A model generated the notes under the pieces. It searched no databases. It worked only from the letters and a program-made list of their open reading frames with translations, and was not told where the DNA came from. Position numbers and translations under genes: made by a program. Below, one piece after another: positions 26,476 through 34,969 of a stretch of DNA of 64,000 nucleotides (the stretch's first letter is position 1; each line of letters begins with the position of its first letter). This DNA comes from JBHIYN01 sp041984235 (GTDB lineage Bacteria; Pseudomonadota; Gammaproteobacteria; Ga0077536), in NCBI GenBank assembly GCA_041984235.1, contig JBHIYN010000018.1, forward strand, positions 1 through 64,000, given 5' to 3'.

Positions 26476-27819
26476 CTACGCGGCGCCGGCAATCGCCGCG
26501 GAGAGGATCCCGACCAGCTCCGCGATGTGGCGCTCCTCGACGATGAGCGGCGGTGCCACGGCGACGGTGTCACCGGTCACCCGCAGGGCAGCGCCGAGCC
26601 GGAAGCCCTCGTCGAAGACCTGCAGGCCGCGCCGGCCCGGTTGTCCCGCTACGGGTTCGAGGTCGACCGCGGCGGCGAGCCCGATGTTGCGCACGTCGAT
26701 GACGTGGGGCAGACCGCGCAGCGCATGCATCGCGTCCTCGAGGACGGGTTCCAGCGTGCGCGCGCGAGCGAAGAGGTCTTCGTCACGGTAGACGTCGAGC
26801 GCCGCATGCGCCGCGGCGACGGCTACCGGATGCCCGGAATAGGTGTAGCCGTGAAAGAACTCGATGAGATCCTCGGGGCCGTTCATGAACGCGTCGTAGA
26901 TGCCCTCGCGCGCGATGACGCCGCCCATCGGAATGACCCCGCTGGTTACACCCTTGGCGAAGGTGATGAGGTCCGGCGTCACACCGAAACGCTGGGCCGC
27001 GAAGTTCGCACCCAGGCGCCCGAACCCGCAGATGACCTCGTCGAAGATCAGCAGGATGCCGTGGCGCGTGCAGATTTCGCGCAGCCGCTCGAGGTAGCCG
27101 AGCGGCGGGACGATGACGCCGGCCGAGCCCTGCACGGGCTCGACGATGACCGCGGCGATGGTGGACGCGTCGTGCAGCGCCACGATGCGTTCGAGTTCGT
27201 CGGCCAGGTGTGCGCCCCACTCGGGCTGCCCGCGGCTGAACGCCATGTGCGCGTGATCGAGGGTGTGCGGCAGGTGATCGACGCCGGGCAGCATGACCGG
27301 CGCGAACATCTTGCGATTGGGCACGATACCGCCGACCGAAATGCCGCCGAAGCCGACCCCGTGGTAACCCTTCTCGCGGCCGATCAGCCGCACGCGCCCG
27401 GCGTCGCCACGCGCGCGGTGGTAGGCGATGGCCATCTTGAGCGCGGTGTCGACCGCCTCCGAGCCGGAGTTCGTGTAGAAGACGTAGTTGAGGTCGTCCG
27501 GCGCCAGCCCGGCGAGGCGCTCGGCGAGCCGGAACGCCTCCGGGTGCCCGACCTGGAACGCGGTCGCGTAATCGAGCCGCGCAACCTGCCGCTGCACGGC
27601 CTCGACGATACGCGGATGACCGTGACCGGCATTGCAGCACCACAGTCCGGACAGGGCATCGAACAACTGCCGCCCGTCCTGCGTGGTGTAGTAAACGCCG
27701 TGGGCCTCGGTGACCAGCTTGGGCTGCTGCTTGAAGCGCCGGTTGTGGGTGAAGGCCATCCAGTACGGTTCGAGGTTCAGCGCCTGCTCGGGCGCTGCCG
27801 ATGTTGCGATGTCGGGCAT
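26476..27819 (-). CDS. Class III PLP-dependent aminotransferase (omega-amino acid:pyruvate type)
   Basis: 447 aa PLP enzyme transferring an amino group from an omega-amino acid or amine (beta-alanine, polyamine) to pyruvate or a related acceptor. Signature text: NSGSEAVDTALKMA, GREKGYHGVGFGG, IFDEVICGFGRLG (PLP-binding Asp in DEV), and the PLP lysine in ITFAKGVTSGVIPMGGV. The HNRRFKQQPKLV N-terminal segment fits omega-amino acid transaminases. Divergent from an XRE-cupin regulator across an AT-rich palindrome, so it is probably induced by its substrate through that regulator. Confidence 0.92.
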   Translation of the reverse strand: MPDIATSAAPEQALNLEPYWMAFTHNRRFKQQPKLVTEAHGVYYTTQDGRQLFDALSGLWCCNAGHGHPRIVEAVQRQVARLDYATAFQVGHPEAFRLAERLAGLAPDDLNYVFYTNSGSEAVDTALKMAIAYHRARGDAGRVRLIGREKGYHGVGFGGISVGGIVPNRKMFAPVMLPGVDHLPHTLDHAHMAFSRGQPEWGAHLADELERIVALHDASTIAAVIVEPVQGSAGVIVPPLGYLERLREICTRHGILLIFDEVICGFGRLGANFAAQRFGVTPDLITFAKGVTSGVIPMGGVIAREGIYDAFMNGPEDLIEFFHGYTYSGHPVAVAAAHAALDVYRDEDLFARARTLEPVLEDAMHALRGLPHVIDVRNIGLAAAVDLEPVAGQPGRRGLQVFDEGFRLGAALRVTGDTVAVAPPLIVEERHIAELVGILSAAIAGAA

Positions 27820-27970
27820 GGTGGGTACCTGCGGTTGACGCGTTGCCGGGCGCCCGGGCGCGGCCTGACGGATTGCCCGGGAAACGAGTGAAAAGGCTAA
27901 ACATCGGGTAGCAGGTTTTCAATATTTAACGAAAAATAAATAACTAACTGATCCATAAACATCCTTCCGA

Positions 27971-27998
27971 TTTAATGTTAGATTTATTTAACATTAAA
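27971..27998. promoter_or_regulatory. AT-rich inverted repeat between aminotransferase and XRE-cupin regulator
   Basis: TTTAATGTTA (27971-27980) and TAACATTAAA (27989-27998) are perfect 10-bp arms around an 8-nt centre, 21 nt before the regulator ATG. Further TTAAC/GTTAG-like elements occur from 27930. The AT-rich block contrasts with its surroundings. It is the likely operator for the PuuR-like regulator. Confidence 0.65.
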
Positions 27999-28019
27999 AC
28001 GAGCAAAGGATCCCACGCC

Positions 28020-28562
28020 ATGGAAAACGTCGGCACGCGACTGCGCGAGCTGCGAATCCTGCACCGGCTGTCGCAACGGGAGCTGGCGCGCCGCTCGGGG
28101 GTCAGCAACGCCGCCATCTCGCTCATCGAGGGCAACAAGACCGACCCCTCGATCGGGCTGCTGAAGCGCGTCCTGGGCGGCATCCCGATCTCCGTCGCCG
28201 ACTTCTTCAACGCCGAGATGGAACCGGAGACGCAGGTGTTCTTTCGCGATACCGAGCTGGTCGAGATTGGCGGCGGTCTGATCTCCTACCGCCAGGTCGG
28301 CTCCGACCTGGAACGGCATCAGCTGCAGATCCTGCATGAACGCTACCAGCCGGGCTCAGACAGCGGCCGCTCCATGCTGAAACACGATTCCGAAGAAGGC
28401 GGCATCGTCATCAGCGGACACATCGAGGTCACCGTCGGCAGCCAGACCCGCATTCTGGGCCCGGGCGACGGCTACCTCTTCGACAGCAATACGCCGCATC
28501 GCTTCAGAAACCTGAGCAGCGAAGACTGCGTACTGGTCACGGCCTGCACGCCGCCGTTCTGA
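28020..28562 (+). CDS. XRE-family regulator with C-terminal cupin (PuuR-like)
   Basis: 180 aa: N-terminal XRE helix-turn-helix (TRLRELRILHRLSQRELARRSGVSNAAISLIEGNKTDPSIGLLKRVL, residues ~6-52) and a C-terminal cupin barrel (ERYQPGSDSG..HDSEEGGIVISGHIEVTVG..PGDGYLFDSNTPHRFRNLS) that would sense a small ligand. This architecture is that of PuuR, the putrescine-utilisation repressor. Together with the divergent omega-aminotransferase it suggests control of polyamine or omega-amino-acid breakdown. ATG 28020 follows AAAGGA. Confidence 0.92.
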   Translation: MENVGTRLRELRILHRLSQRELARRSGVSNAAISLIEGNKTDPSIGLLKRVLGGIPISVADFFNAEMEPETQVFFRDTELVEIGGGLISYRQVGSDLERHQLQILHERYQPGSDSGRSMLKHDSEEGGIVISGHIEVTVGSQTRILGPGDGYLFDSNTPHRFRNLSSEDCVLVTACTPPF

Positions 28563-28632
28563 GCGGCCATGCCGACCGCTCACCCAAGAGCGGCGTGCGG
28601 GGGTGCGGGTCCGCTACCGCGTTAGCGCGGAT

Positions 28633-29520
28633 CTAGCGGCAGCCGTCACCCAGCCGTGCCAGGAAGTCCAGCGCAGCCTGCCCGAAACGATCGTTCTCGT
28701 CGCCCGTGATCATGTGCCCGGCGTCGCGCACGTTGACGTACTCGGCGTGCGGGCAGAGCGTGAGAAACTCCTGCGCCGCTTCCTCGCTGACGACATCGGA
28801 GCTCGCCCCGCGCACCAGCAACGCCGGTATCTTCAGGTTCTGCGCCGCCGGCACGAGACGCTGGTAGCGGGTCGCGAGATCGTGCTCGCGGCCGTCGAGG
28901 AAACGCGGGTCCCAGTGCCAGTAGTAGCGGCCGTCGTCGCCGCGGCGCACGTTGCGGGCGAGTCCCCGGCTGCTCGCGCTGCGCTGCGTGCCCGGCCGAT
29001 AGTCGGCGATGGCGGCGGCGACCTCGTCGAGTGACGCGAAGCCGGCCGCGCCGCGCTCGAGGAAGGCCTTGACGCGCTCCGAGCCGGCGCGCTCGGTGCG
29101 CGGCGCGATGTCGACCAGGATAAGCGCACGCGCGTCGAGCTGGCCTTCGCCGACCGCGATTAGCGCGTTGAGGCCGCCGAGCGAGGCGCCCATCAGCACC
29201 GGGCGCCGGTTGTCCAGCGCCGCGACCACCGCGACCAGGTCGGCGACGAACGCGTCCTGGTCGTAGCAACCGTCCGGCGACCAGTCGGAATCGCCGTGCC
29301 CGCGCAGGTCGAACGCGATCGCGTGGTAGCCGGCCGCGCCGAGCCGCGCGCCGGTGCCGCGCCAGGCATGCCGGTTCTGCCCACCGCCGTGCAGCATCAC
29401 GATCGGTACGCCGTCGGGCGGTCCCCAGCTGTCCCCGCGCAGGGTAAGCCCGGCCGGCGTCTCCCAGGCCTGCGTGGGCGCCGGTGTGCCGGGCAGGCGG
29501 TGGCGCGCTGGCAGGCTCAC
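28633..29520 (-). CDS. Alpha/beta-hydrolase
   Basis: 295 aa single-domain serine hydrolase. HGGG oxyanion loop (VMLHGGGQNRHAWRG), nucleophile in GASLGG (~Ser113), and terminal catalytic His in VRDAGHMITGD. No signal peptide. It lies 108 nt behind the selenoprotein gene, which follows a BVMO, all on the same strand. An esterase or lactonase that cleaves the BVMO product is the obvious role, though that is inference from neighbours. Confidence 0.88.
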   Translation of the reverse strand: MSLPARHRLPGTPAPTQAWETPAGLTLRGDSWGPPDGVPIVMLHGGGQNRHAWRGTGARLGAAGYHAIAFDLRGHGDSDWSPDGCYDQDAFVADLVAVVAALDNRRPVLMGASLGGLNALIAVGEGQLDARALILVDIAPRTERAGSERVKAFLERGAAGFASLDEVAAAIADYRPGTQRSASSRGLARNVRRGDDGRYYWHWDPRFLDGREHDLATRYQRLVPAAQNLKIPALLVRGASSDVVSEEAAQEFLTLCPHAEYVNVRDAGHMITGDENDRFGQAALDFLARLGDGCR

Positions 29521-29628
29521 GGGTGAAGTCCCCTGCTCCCGATGATCAACCCTGGCGACAACCGTGGGTTCCCGCCGGCGCCGGTCACGGCGGCGAACGG
29601 GTCCAGCGCAACGAGGGCCCCGCCGGTG

Positions 29629-30540
29629 TCACCCGGCCGACTGCTTCTGCCGCACCGCGGCCTGCGCGCGCCGCCGTTCCTCGCCGGCCCGCGCCAGCGC
29701 TGCGCGGTTGCTGTCGTCCACGCGCATGAAGTTGGCGCGCCAGGAGAGATCGTCGGACGCGTCCCAGATCTCCGGCCGCTGCACCGTGGTGCGCGGCGCC
29801 CAGGCCTTCTCCAGCAGGTCCAGCGCGGCAGCCGCGATGGCGTCCTGCATCGGCTGGTCCCATGGCTTGCCGCAGGGGTTGCCGAGCGGGAAGTCGACGA
29901 ACAGGAAGCGGGCCACCCCGCACTCCTCGACGATGTCGCGCGCCGAACCGATGACGACGGTCGGAATGCCGTGCGCTTCGAGGTGCCGTGCGACCAGACT
30001 CACGGTCTGGTGACACACGGGTCAGAGCGCGACCAGGACGGCGGCGTCGACGCCGTCCTCGCGCATCCAGGCTTCGATCTGCGGCGCGTCGTGCTCGATG
30101 GTCTGGCGCTGGCTGTAATCGGTCGACAGGCCGTAGAAGCGCCCGGCAAGGCTGCCGATGCGTCCCGCGTCGCGCAGCCGCGTCATCGCCGCACGCGGCA
30201 GGAAGGTCTCGGGATCGTCGGTATGCGTGGCATCACGGTCCCAGAACATCTCGGTGTGCAGCGGCTCGCTGCGCGCGAACGGCTCGGCGTAGAGCTTGGC
30301 GCCGCGGCCGGTGTCACGCGGCGCGCGATCGGCGGTGGTGCCGAGACCGATGCGCAGATCGCCGAGCGGCTTCGGCAACGGGCAGAACGGCACCGCGTCG
30401 TAATGCGACCAGGCGTAAGGCTTGTCGTAGCCGTGCGCCTGGTAGTAGTCGCGGCTCTTGTCGATGTAGCGGACGAAGGATGGATGGGTACGTCGTTGCG
30501 ACACGGCGAGATCCTCCCGGTTGTTCGTTGATGCGGTCAT
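29629..30540 (-). CDS. Probable selenoprotein, GrdB-like (glycine/sarcosine/betaine reductase selenoprotein B family), with in-frame TGA read as Sec
   Basis: 303 aa if the TGA at 30024-30022 is read as selenocysteine. The frame is unbroken on both sides: 172 residues ending DGVDAAVLVAL, then U173-P-V-C176-HQTVSLVARHLEAHGIPTVVIG and a long C-terminal region to 29629. The U-x-x-C redox motif at this exact place matches the PVCHQT text of Cys-containing family members, where Sec replaces a Cys. A hairpin resembling a bacterial SECIS begins within the expected distance of the UGA. Family reductases use Sec to cleave C-N bonds of glycine or betaine; the role in this aerobic setting is unknown. It is cotranscribed with a BVMO upstream and an alpha/beta hydrolase downstream. 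Alternative: a pseudogene with a nonsense mutation, but the conserved position argues against it. Confidence 0.82.
29988..30016 (-). promoter_or_regulatory. SECIS-like stem-loop immediately 3' of the in-frame UGA
   Basis: In RNA sense, ACCAGAC and GUCUGGU form a perfect 7-bp upper stem (30011-30005 with 29999-29993) closed by the loop CGUGA (30004-30000). A lower stem GUGU/GCAC extends it after one C-C mismatch. The apical loop starts 17 nt after the UGA and has G as its second base, both within the reported rules for bacterial SECIS elements recognised by SelB. Function not tested. Confidence 0.7.
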
Positions 30541-30618
30541 CGTGATCGAAGGCGGCGTGACAAGGCGCCGGGCAGCGGGTGCGCCGCACCGGCCACCTTC
30601 CGGCGCCTGCAGTCCCGG

Positions 30619-32295
30619 CTACGCGGTGCGTCGCCCGGATTCGGTGGTGGAGAACGCGATCCCCGGATAGCCGCCCTGCGCGGCCTTCTTCAGGTGCTTG
30701 GCGTACTCCACCCCGCCGGTGGGGAAGATGTTGTAGCGCGTGTGGCCGTACTCGTGGCCCTTGAGGTTCGAGTTGTAGCCCGTGATCCAGCTTTGCGCCT
30801 TGCTCGCCAGCAAACCCTGGTAGCTCGACTTGACGGTCTCGAACCACGCCTGCTGGGCTTCCGCGCGCGCGTCGAAGCGCGTATAGCCGCCCTCCCACAT
30901 CTGCTGCAGCAGCGGCATGATCCAGTCCACCGCGACCTCCGAGCCACGCGGAAAATTTGCCGCGGCGGTTTGCGGCCCGCCCAGCATGACCATGTTGGGC
31001 ATGCCGCTGACGAGCATGCCGAGGTAGGTCTCGGGACCGTCGGCCCAGATGTCGCGCAGCTTCCTGCCACCGAAGCCGCGAATGTCGATGTGATCGTAGG
31101 CGCCGGTGAAGGCGTCGAAGCCGGTCGCGTAGACGATGACGTCGAACTCGAACTCGCGGTCCGAGGTGCGCAGACCGGTCTCGGTGATGCGTTCGATGGG
31201 CGTTTCCGCGGCATCGACCAGCTCCACGTTGTCGCGGTTGTAGGCCTCGAAGTAACCGGTCTCCAGCGGCAGGCGCTGGATGCCGAAACCGTGATCCTTG
31301 GGAATCAGCTTCTCGGCGACTTCGGGGTCGTCAACCCGCTGGCGGATGCGATCGGCGATGTATGCCGAGAACTCGGCGTTCGCTTTCTCGTCGATGAAGA
31401 TCTCCGGAAAGTTGGCCAGCCAGATGCTGAAGCCGGGCTCGTCGTAGAGGCGGTCCCAGAACGCGCGCCGCTCCTCGGGCGATACGTCGTAGAAGCTGCG
31501 CGGATCCGGTACGTGCTCGAAGGCGGCCGGCGACTGCGCGCAGGCCGCGAAGATCTCGTCGTAACGCGAACGGATGTCGTCCATCTCCTGCGCATCGATG
31601 GGCCCGTTGTTGAGCGGCGCGGCCCAGTTCGCGCGGCGCTGGAACACGGTCAGCCGGGCGGCCTGCTCGGCGACGACCGGGATGATCTGGATCGCGGTCG
31701 CGCCGGTGCCGATGATGCCGACACGCTTGCCCGTCAGGTCCAGCGAATCGTGCGGCCAGTTGGCGGGGTGGAAGGCAATGCCCCGGAAGTCGTCCATGCC
31801 CTCGATCTTCGGCAGGGTCGGCGTCGACAGCGGGCCCAGCGCCGTGACCACGACGCGCGAGGTCAGCGTGCGCCCGTCGCTGAGCGTCAGGCGCCAGGTG
31901 TCGGTCTGCTCGTCGAAGATCATCGCCTCCACCCGGCAGCCGAACTGCATGTGATCGCGCAGTCCCAGCTTGTCGACGACGAAGTTCAGGTAGCGCAGGG
32001 TCTCGGGCTGGGGCGAGAAGCGCTCACTCCAGTGCCACTCGTCGAGCAGCTCCTTGTCGAAGGAGTAACCGTAGGTGTAGCTCTCGGAATCGAAGCGCGC
32101 GCCGGGATAGCGGTTGTTGTACCAGGTGCCGCCGAGGTCCTCGTTGGCATCGAGCACCGTCGCCCGCACGCCGCAATCGAGCAGCCGCTTGATCTGGTAG
32201 ATACCGGAGACGCCCGCGCCGACGACGATGACTTCGTAGTCGCAGGGCGCGGCCTGGATCGGGTTGCCGGTGGCCTCGGTCGCGGTTACCGCCAT
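30619..32295 (-). CDS. Baeyer-Villiger monooxygenase (FAD/NADPH, type I)
   Basis: 558 aa. Motifs: GAGVSG (26-31), fingerprint F170-R-G172-IAF-H176-PAN-W180-P181, second Rossmann GTGATA. GTWYNNRYPGARFDSESYTYGYSFDKELLDEWHW is typical of type I BVMOs. ATG 32295 has GAGGAGG upstream; an in-frame TTG ten codons earlier is less likely. It heads an operon with the selenoprotein and an alpha/beta hydrolase, spaced 78 and 108 nt. Ketone to ester followed by ester hydrolysis is the likely logic. Substrate unknown. Confidence 0.94.
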   Translation of the reverse strand: MAVTATEATGNPIQAAPCDYEVIVVGAGVSGIYQIKRLLDCGVRATVLDANEDLGGTWYNNRYPGARFDSESYTYGYSFDKELLDEWHWSERFSPQPETLRYLNFVVDKLGLRDHMQFGCRVEAMIFDEQTDTWRLTLSDGRTLTSRVVVTALGPLSTPTLPKIEGMDDFRGIAFHPANWPHDSLDLTGKRVGIIGTGATAIQIIPVVAEQAARLTVFQRRANWAAPLNNGPIDAQEMDDIRSRYDEIFAACAQSPAAFEHVPDPRSFYDVSPEERRAFWDRLYDEPGFSIWLANFPEIFIDEKANAEFSAYIADRIRQRVDDPEVAEKLIPKDHGFGIQRLPLETGYFEAYNRDNVELVDAAETPIERITETGLRTSDREFEFDVIVYATGFDAFTGAYDHIDIRGFGGRKLRDIWADGPETYLGMLVSGMPNMVMLGGPQTAAANFPRGSEVAVDWIMPLLQQMWEGGYTRFDARAEAQQAWFETVKSSYQGLLASKAQSWITGYNSNLKGHEYGHTRYNIFPTGGVEYAKHLKKAAQGGYPGIAFSTTESGRRTA

Positions 32296-32367
32296 GATGT
32301 TCCTCCTCGATACTGATGCACACAATTAAAACGCATTCCGCCGGTGTCGTCCCGTTTCCAGGTAACG

Positions 32368-32478
32368 AAAAAGGGGACATGCCACATTTGTAAGTTATCC
32401 CAGGCATGTTCCATCACCTGAAGCAGGCTGGACAACTTACAAATGTGGCATGTCCCCTTTTTGGCATGTCCCCTTTTT
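32368..32478. repeat. MITE/REP-like element: 33-bp near-perfect inverted repeat plus 16-bp tandem repeat
   Basis: Left arm 32368-32400 begins AAAAAGGGGACATGCC; right arm 32430-32462 is its reverse complement with one mismatch, around a 29-nt loop. The last 16 bases of the right arm (GGCATGTCCCCTTTTT) are repeated at once at 32463-32478. AAAAGGGGACA-type ends are typical of palindromic elements mobilised by REP-associated (Y1) transposases. No transposase is encoded inside, so it would be non-autonomous. It lies between divergent genes. Confidence 0.75.
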
Positions 32479-32561
32479 GCGCCGTTCAGGGCCGGCGTTT
32501 GACCGCGGGGCGCGGCTTGCCCGAGACTGGCCCCCGGGGACAGGTGCAGGAGAGCCAAATC

Positions 32562-33002
32562 ATGGGCGGGCGATTTCTTATTGCGATCGCGGCGCTGCTG
32601 CTGGTGGGTTGGGGACCTTTCCTGATCTTTCCGGGCGACGCGCTGGAAGGCACGGTGGCGCCGGTCCCCGGCGAATGGTCGAGCGTGCGCGACATCGACA
32701 CCATACAGCTCGAAACGCGTCCCGCTGATCCGTACTCGGTCAACATCTGGGTGATCGGCATCGGCCCGCTGCTGTACATCCACGCCGGCGCCAATCGTGC
32801 GGCCTGGGTCGAGCACATCGAGGCCGATCCGAACGTCCGCCTGCGGGTCGGCGAGACCCTCTACGAGCTGCGCGCCGAACGCGTCACCACGGCCGAGGAG
32901 TTCGCCCGCTTCAGCAACGCCTACGAAAAGAAGTACGACCGCCGGCCGCGCAACGAGAACGTCGCCGAGGCCTATCTCTTCCGCCTGCTGCCGCGCGGCT
33001 GA
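32562..33002 (+). CDS. Membrane-anchored small protein with split beta-barrel-like domain
   Basis: 146 aa. N-terminal hydrophobic segment (GGRFLIAIAALLLVGWGPFLIF) is a signal anchor. The rest (ETRPADPYSVNIWVIGIGPLLYIHAGANRAAWVEHIEADPNVRLRVGETLYELRAERVTT) resembles split beta-barrel flavin-type proteins of the DUF2255/nitroreductase-like kind, but I cannot assign a reaction. ATG 32562 follows CAGGAGAG. It sits beside a MITE-like element and upstream of an oppositely oriented amidohydrolase. Function unknown. Confidence 0.75.
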   Translation: MGGRFLIAIAALLLVGWGPFLIFPGDALEGTVAPVPGEWSSVRDIDTIQLETRPADPYSVNIWVIGIGPLLYIHAGANRAAWVEHIEADPNVRLRVGETLYELRAERVTTAEEFARFSNAYEKKYDRRPRNENVAEAYLFRLLPRG

Positions 33003-33099
33003 GGCGTCGTGAGATCGGCTCCGCGTCCACCCCGGACGAATCCCGGGATGGGCGAGATGGACCGCAGCGCCGGGGCGCGACGCCGCGGCCCGGCGCGTC

Positions 33100-34812
33100 T
33101 CAGGCGTGGCCGTGGCGCAGCAGCTTGCCGGGAGTCGCGCCGGTGCACTCGCCGTCACGGAAGGTCTCCTCGCCGTTGACCAGGATGTGCCGGTAGCCGA
33201 CCGCCTTCTGCACCCGGCGCCACTCGTTGCCGGGGAAGTCGTGGGCGATCTCCGAAGGGGTCGAATGCAGCGTGTCGAAGTCGTAGATCACGATGTCGGC
33301 CGGCCGGCCTTCGGCGAGGATGCCGCGATCGACGAAGCCCGACATCTTCGCCGGCAGGCATGACAGGCGGTAGTGCGCCTCCTCCAGGCTGAGCACGTTC
33401 TTCTCGCGTACGAAGTCGGCGATGAACTCGGTGGTGTAGCGTCCGATGGTGACGAACTTGGTGTGCGCGCCGCCGTCGGACACGCCCGGCACGGTGTACT
33501 CGGAGGCGAAGATCTCGCGATTCAGCTCGGGATCGTCATTGAACGCCGGCGTATAGATCACCGTCTGCAGGTCCTCGTCCACGATCAGGTCGAGCAGGGC
33601 ATCGACCGGGTGACGACCCTGGGCTTCGCCGAGTTGGGCCAGGGTCATGCCTTCCCATTGCTTGTTCTCCGGCTTGACCACCTCCTTCACCACGAAGTGC
33701 TTGATCGGGCCGGTCACCACCGGCATGCGGCCATGATCGTAATCGTGGCGCAGCTTCTCGCGGCGCACCGGGTCCATCATCTTGCGCTTGCGTTCCTCGA
33801 CCGTGCCGAGGGTGACGTCACGCCAGTCGTCCTGGCCGTCGAGCAGGTTGAAGTCGGCAAACGTCATGGTCTGCTCGTTGCCGACACTGACTGCCTGCAG
33901 GTAGACCTGGTTGCCCTTGGCCTGGGCCTTCTCCGCCCAGTCGATGAGGCGGCGGCTCTGGCGCGGGTGATAGTTGTTGGCCGAGACCACGTTGAACAGT
34001 ACCGGCACGCCCGAGACCTCGGCGAGCTTCTCGACGAACACCAGGTCCTCGTAGATGTCTTCCTGTGCCTGGGTGATCTGGATATGCCCCTCGCCGCGCT
34101 TGCGCAGCACTTCGGCGAACGCCAGGCAGGTGTCGTTGCTCATCATGTCGGTGACCATGGGTGTGCCGTCGTAGTCGCGCTGCACCGAGGTGAAGCCGTC
34201 GCCGAGCTTCTGTACGGACCAGCCGCAGGCACCGGCGTCCATGCCGAGCTCGATCAACCGGCACATCTCGGCCAGCTCGCTCGCCGTTGGCTCGCGCCGC
34301 TTGGCCCCCTCGAGGCCCATGACCCAGATCATGACCGGGCCAATGGGCACGTAAGAGAGCACATTCACGCCCTTCGGCATGCGCGAGAGCGAGTCCAGCC
34401 AATCCGGGAAGGTGACCCAGTCCCACAGCATGCCGGCCTTCATCGAGTCGAACGGGATCGCTTCCACGCGTGACATCGAGAGCATCACGCGGTCGCGGTT
34501 CTCCGGCGCAACCGGGGCGAAGCCGAAGCCGCAATTGCCGAGCACCAGCGAGGTCACGCCATGCCAGCCGGACAGCGTGCAGTAGGGATCCCACTGGATC
34601 TGCGCATCGTAATGGGTGTGCAGATCGACGAAGCCGGGCGCGACCACCAGGCCGCTGGCATCGATCACGTGGTCTGCCTCGGCGGCGTCCAGGGCATCGC
34701 GTGAAATGCATCTCACGTAGCCGTCCTTGATGCCGATGTCGCCGCTGAAGCGCGGCGCGCGAGTACCGTCGACGATGGTGCCGTTCCTGATCAGGGTGTC
34801 GAAGCGGGGCAT
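33100..34812 (-). CDS. Amidohydrolase-superfamily protein (N-acyl-D-amino-acid deacylase-like)
   Basis: 570 aa TIM-barrel metal hydrolase. The metal-binding HxH motif is in APGFVDLHTHYDAQIQWDP (~residues 60-75); the C-terminal VSDGGAHTKF carries further metal/catalytic residues, and the GRPADIVIYDFDTL tail closes the composite domain. Length and order match the amidohydrolase_3/D-aminoacylase-like group, many of which cleave cyclic or N-acyl amide bonds of unknown substrates. Divergent from a LysR regulator with palindromic TTCGGA sites between, so it is probably its target. Confidence 0.9.
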   Translation of the reverse strand: MPRFDTLIRNGTIVDGTRAPRFSGDIGIKDGYVRCISRDALDAAEADHVIDASGLVVAPGFVDLHTHYDAQIQWDPYCTLSGWHGVTSLVLGNCGFGFAPVAPENRDRVMLSMSRVEAIPFDSMKAGMLWDWVTFPDWLDSLSRMPKGVNVLSYVPIGPVMIWVMGLEGAKRREPTASELAEMCRLIELGMDAGACGWSVQKLGDGFTSVQRDYDGTPMVTDMMSNDTCLAFAEVLRKRGEGHIQITQAQEDIYEDLVFVEKLAEVSGVPVLFNVVSANNYHPRQSRRLIDWAEKAQAKGNQVYLQAVSVGNEQTMTFADFNLLDGQDDWRDVTLGTVEERKRKMMDPVRREKLRHDYDHGRMPVVTGPIKHFVVKEVVKPENKQWEGMTLAQLGEAQGRHPVDALLDLIVDEDLQTVIYTPAFNDDPELNREIFASEYTVPGVSDGGAHTKFVTIGRYTTEFIADFVREKNVLSLEEAHYRLSCLPAKMSGFVDRGILAEGRPADIVIYDFDTLHSTPSEIAHDFPGNEWRRVQKAVGYRHILVNGEETFRDGECTGATPGKLLRHGHA

Positions 34813-34896
34813 GGCGAATCCTCCTTGGGTGCGGCCGGCGAAGCTGACTGTCAGGCGCCGGGACGGGCAAGGTAGCGCATGCCTTGTCGTACGTAT

Positions 34897-34940
34897 ATCC
34901 GAACAATAGAATCAATATATTCGGATTTCCGAACATTCGG
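34897..34940. promoter_or_regulatory. Cluster of TCCGAA/TTCGGA repeats between amidohydrolase and lysR
   Basis: ATCCGAA (34897-34903) pairs with TTCGGAT (34920-34926); TTCGGA-TT-TCCGAA (34920-34933) is a second palindrome, and another TTCGG ends at 34940. Iterated half-sites in a divergent promoter are the usual LysR activation-plus-repression layout. Binding by the adjacent LysR is inference. Confidence 0.6.
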
Positions 34941-34969
34941 CGGCGAACGCCCGATGCAGGAGACGCGCC

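Noticed and set aside
30022..30024. Interpreting the in-frame TGA as a disabling nonsense mutation
   Set aside because: The stop falls precisely at the family's redox Cys position, downstream sequence is conserved in frame, and a SECIS-like hairpin follows. A pseudogene would more likely show random breaks.
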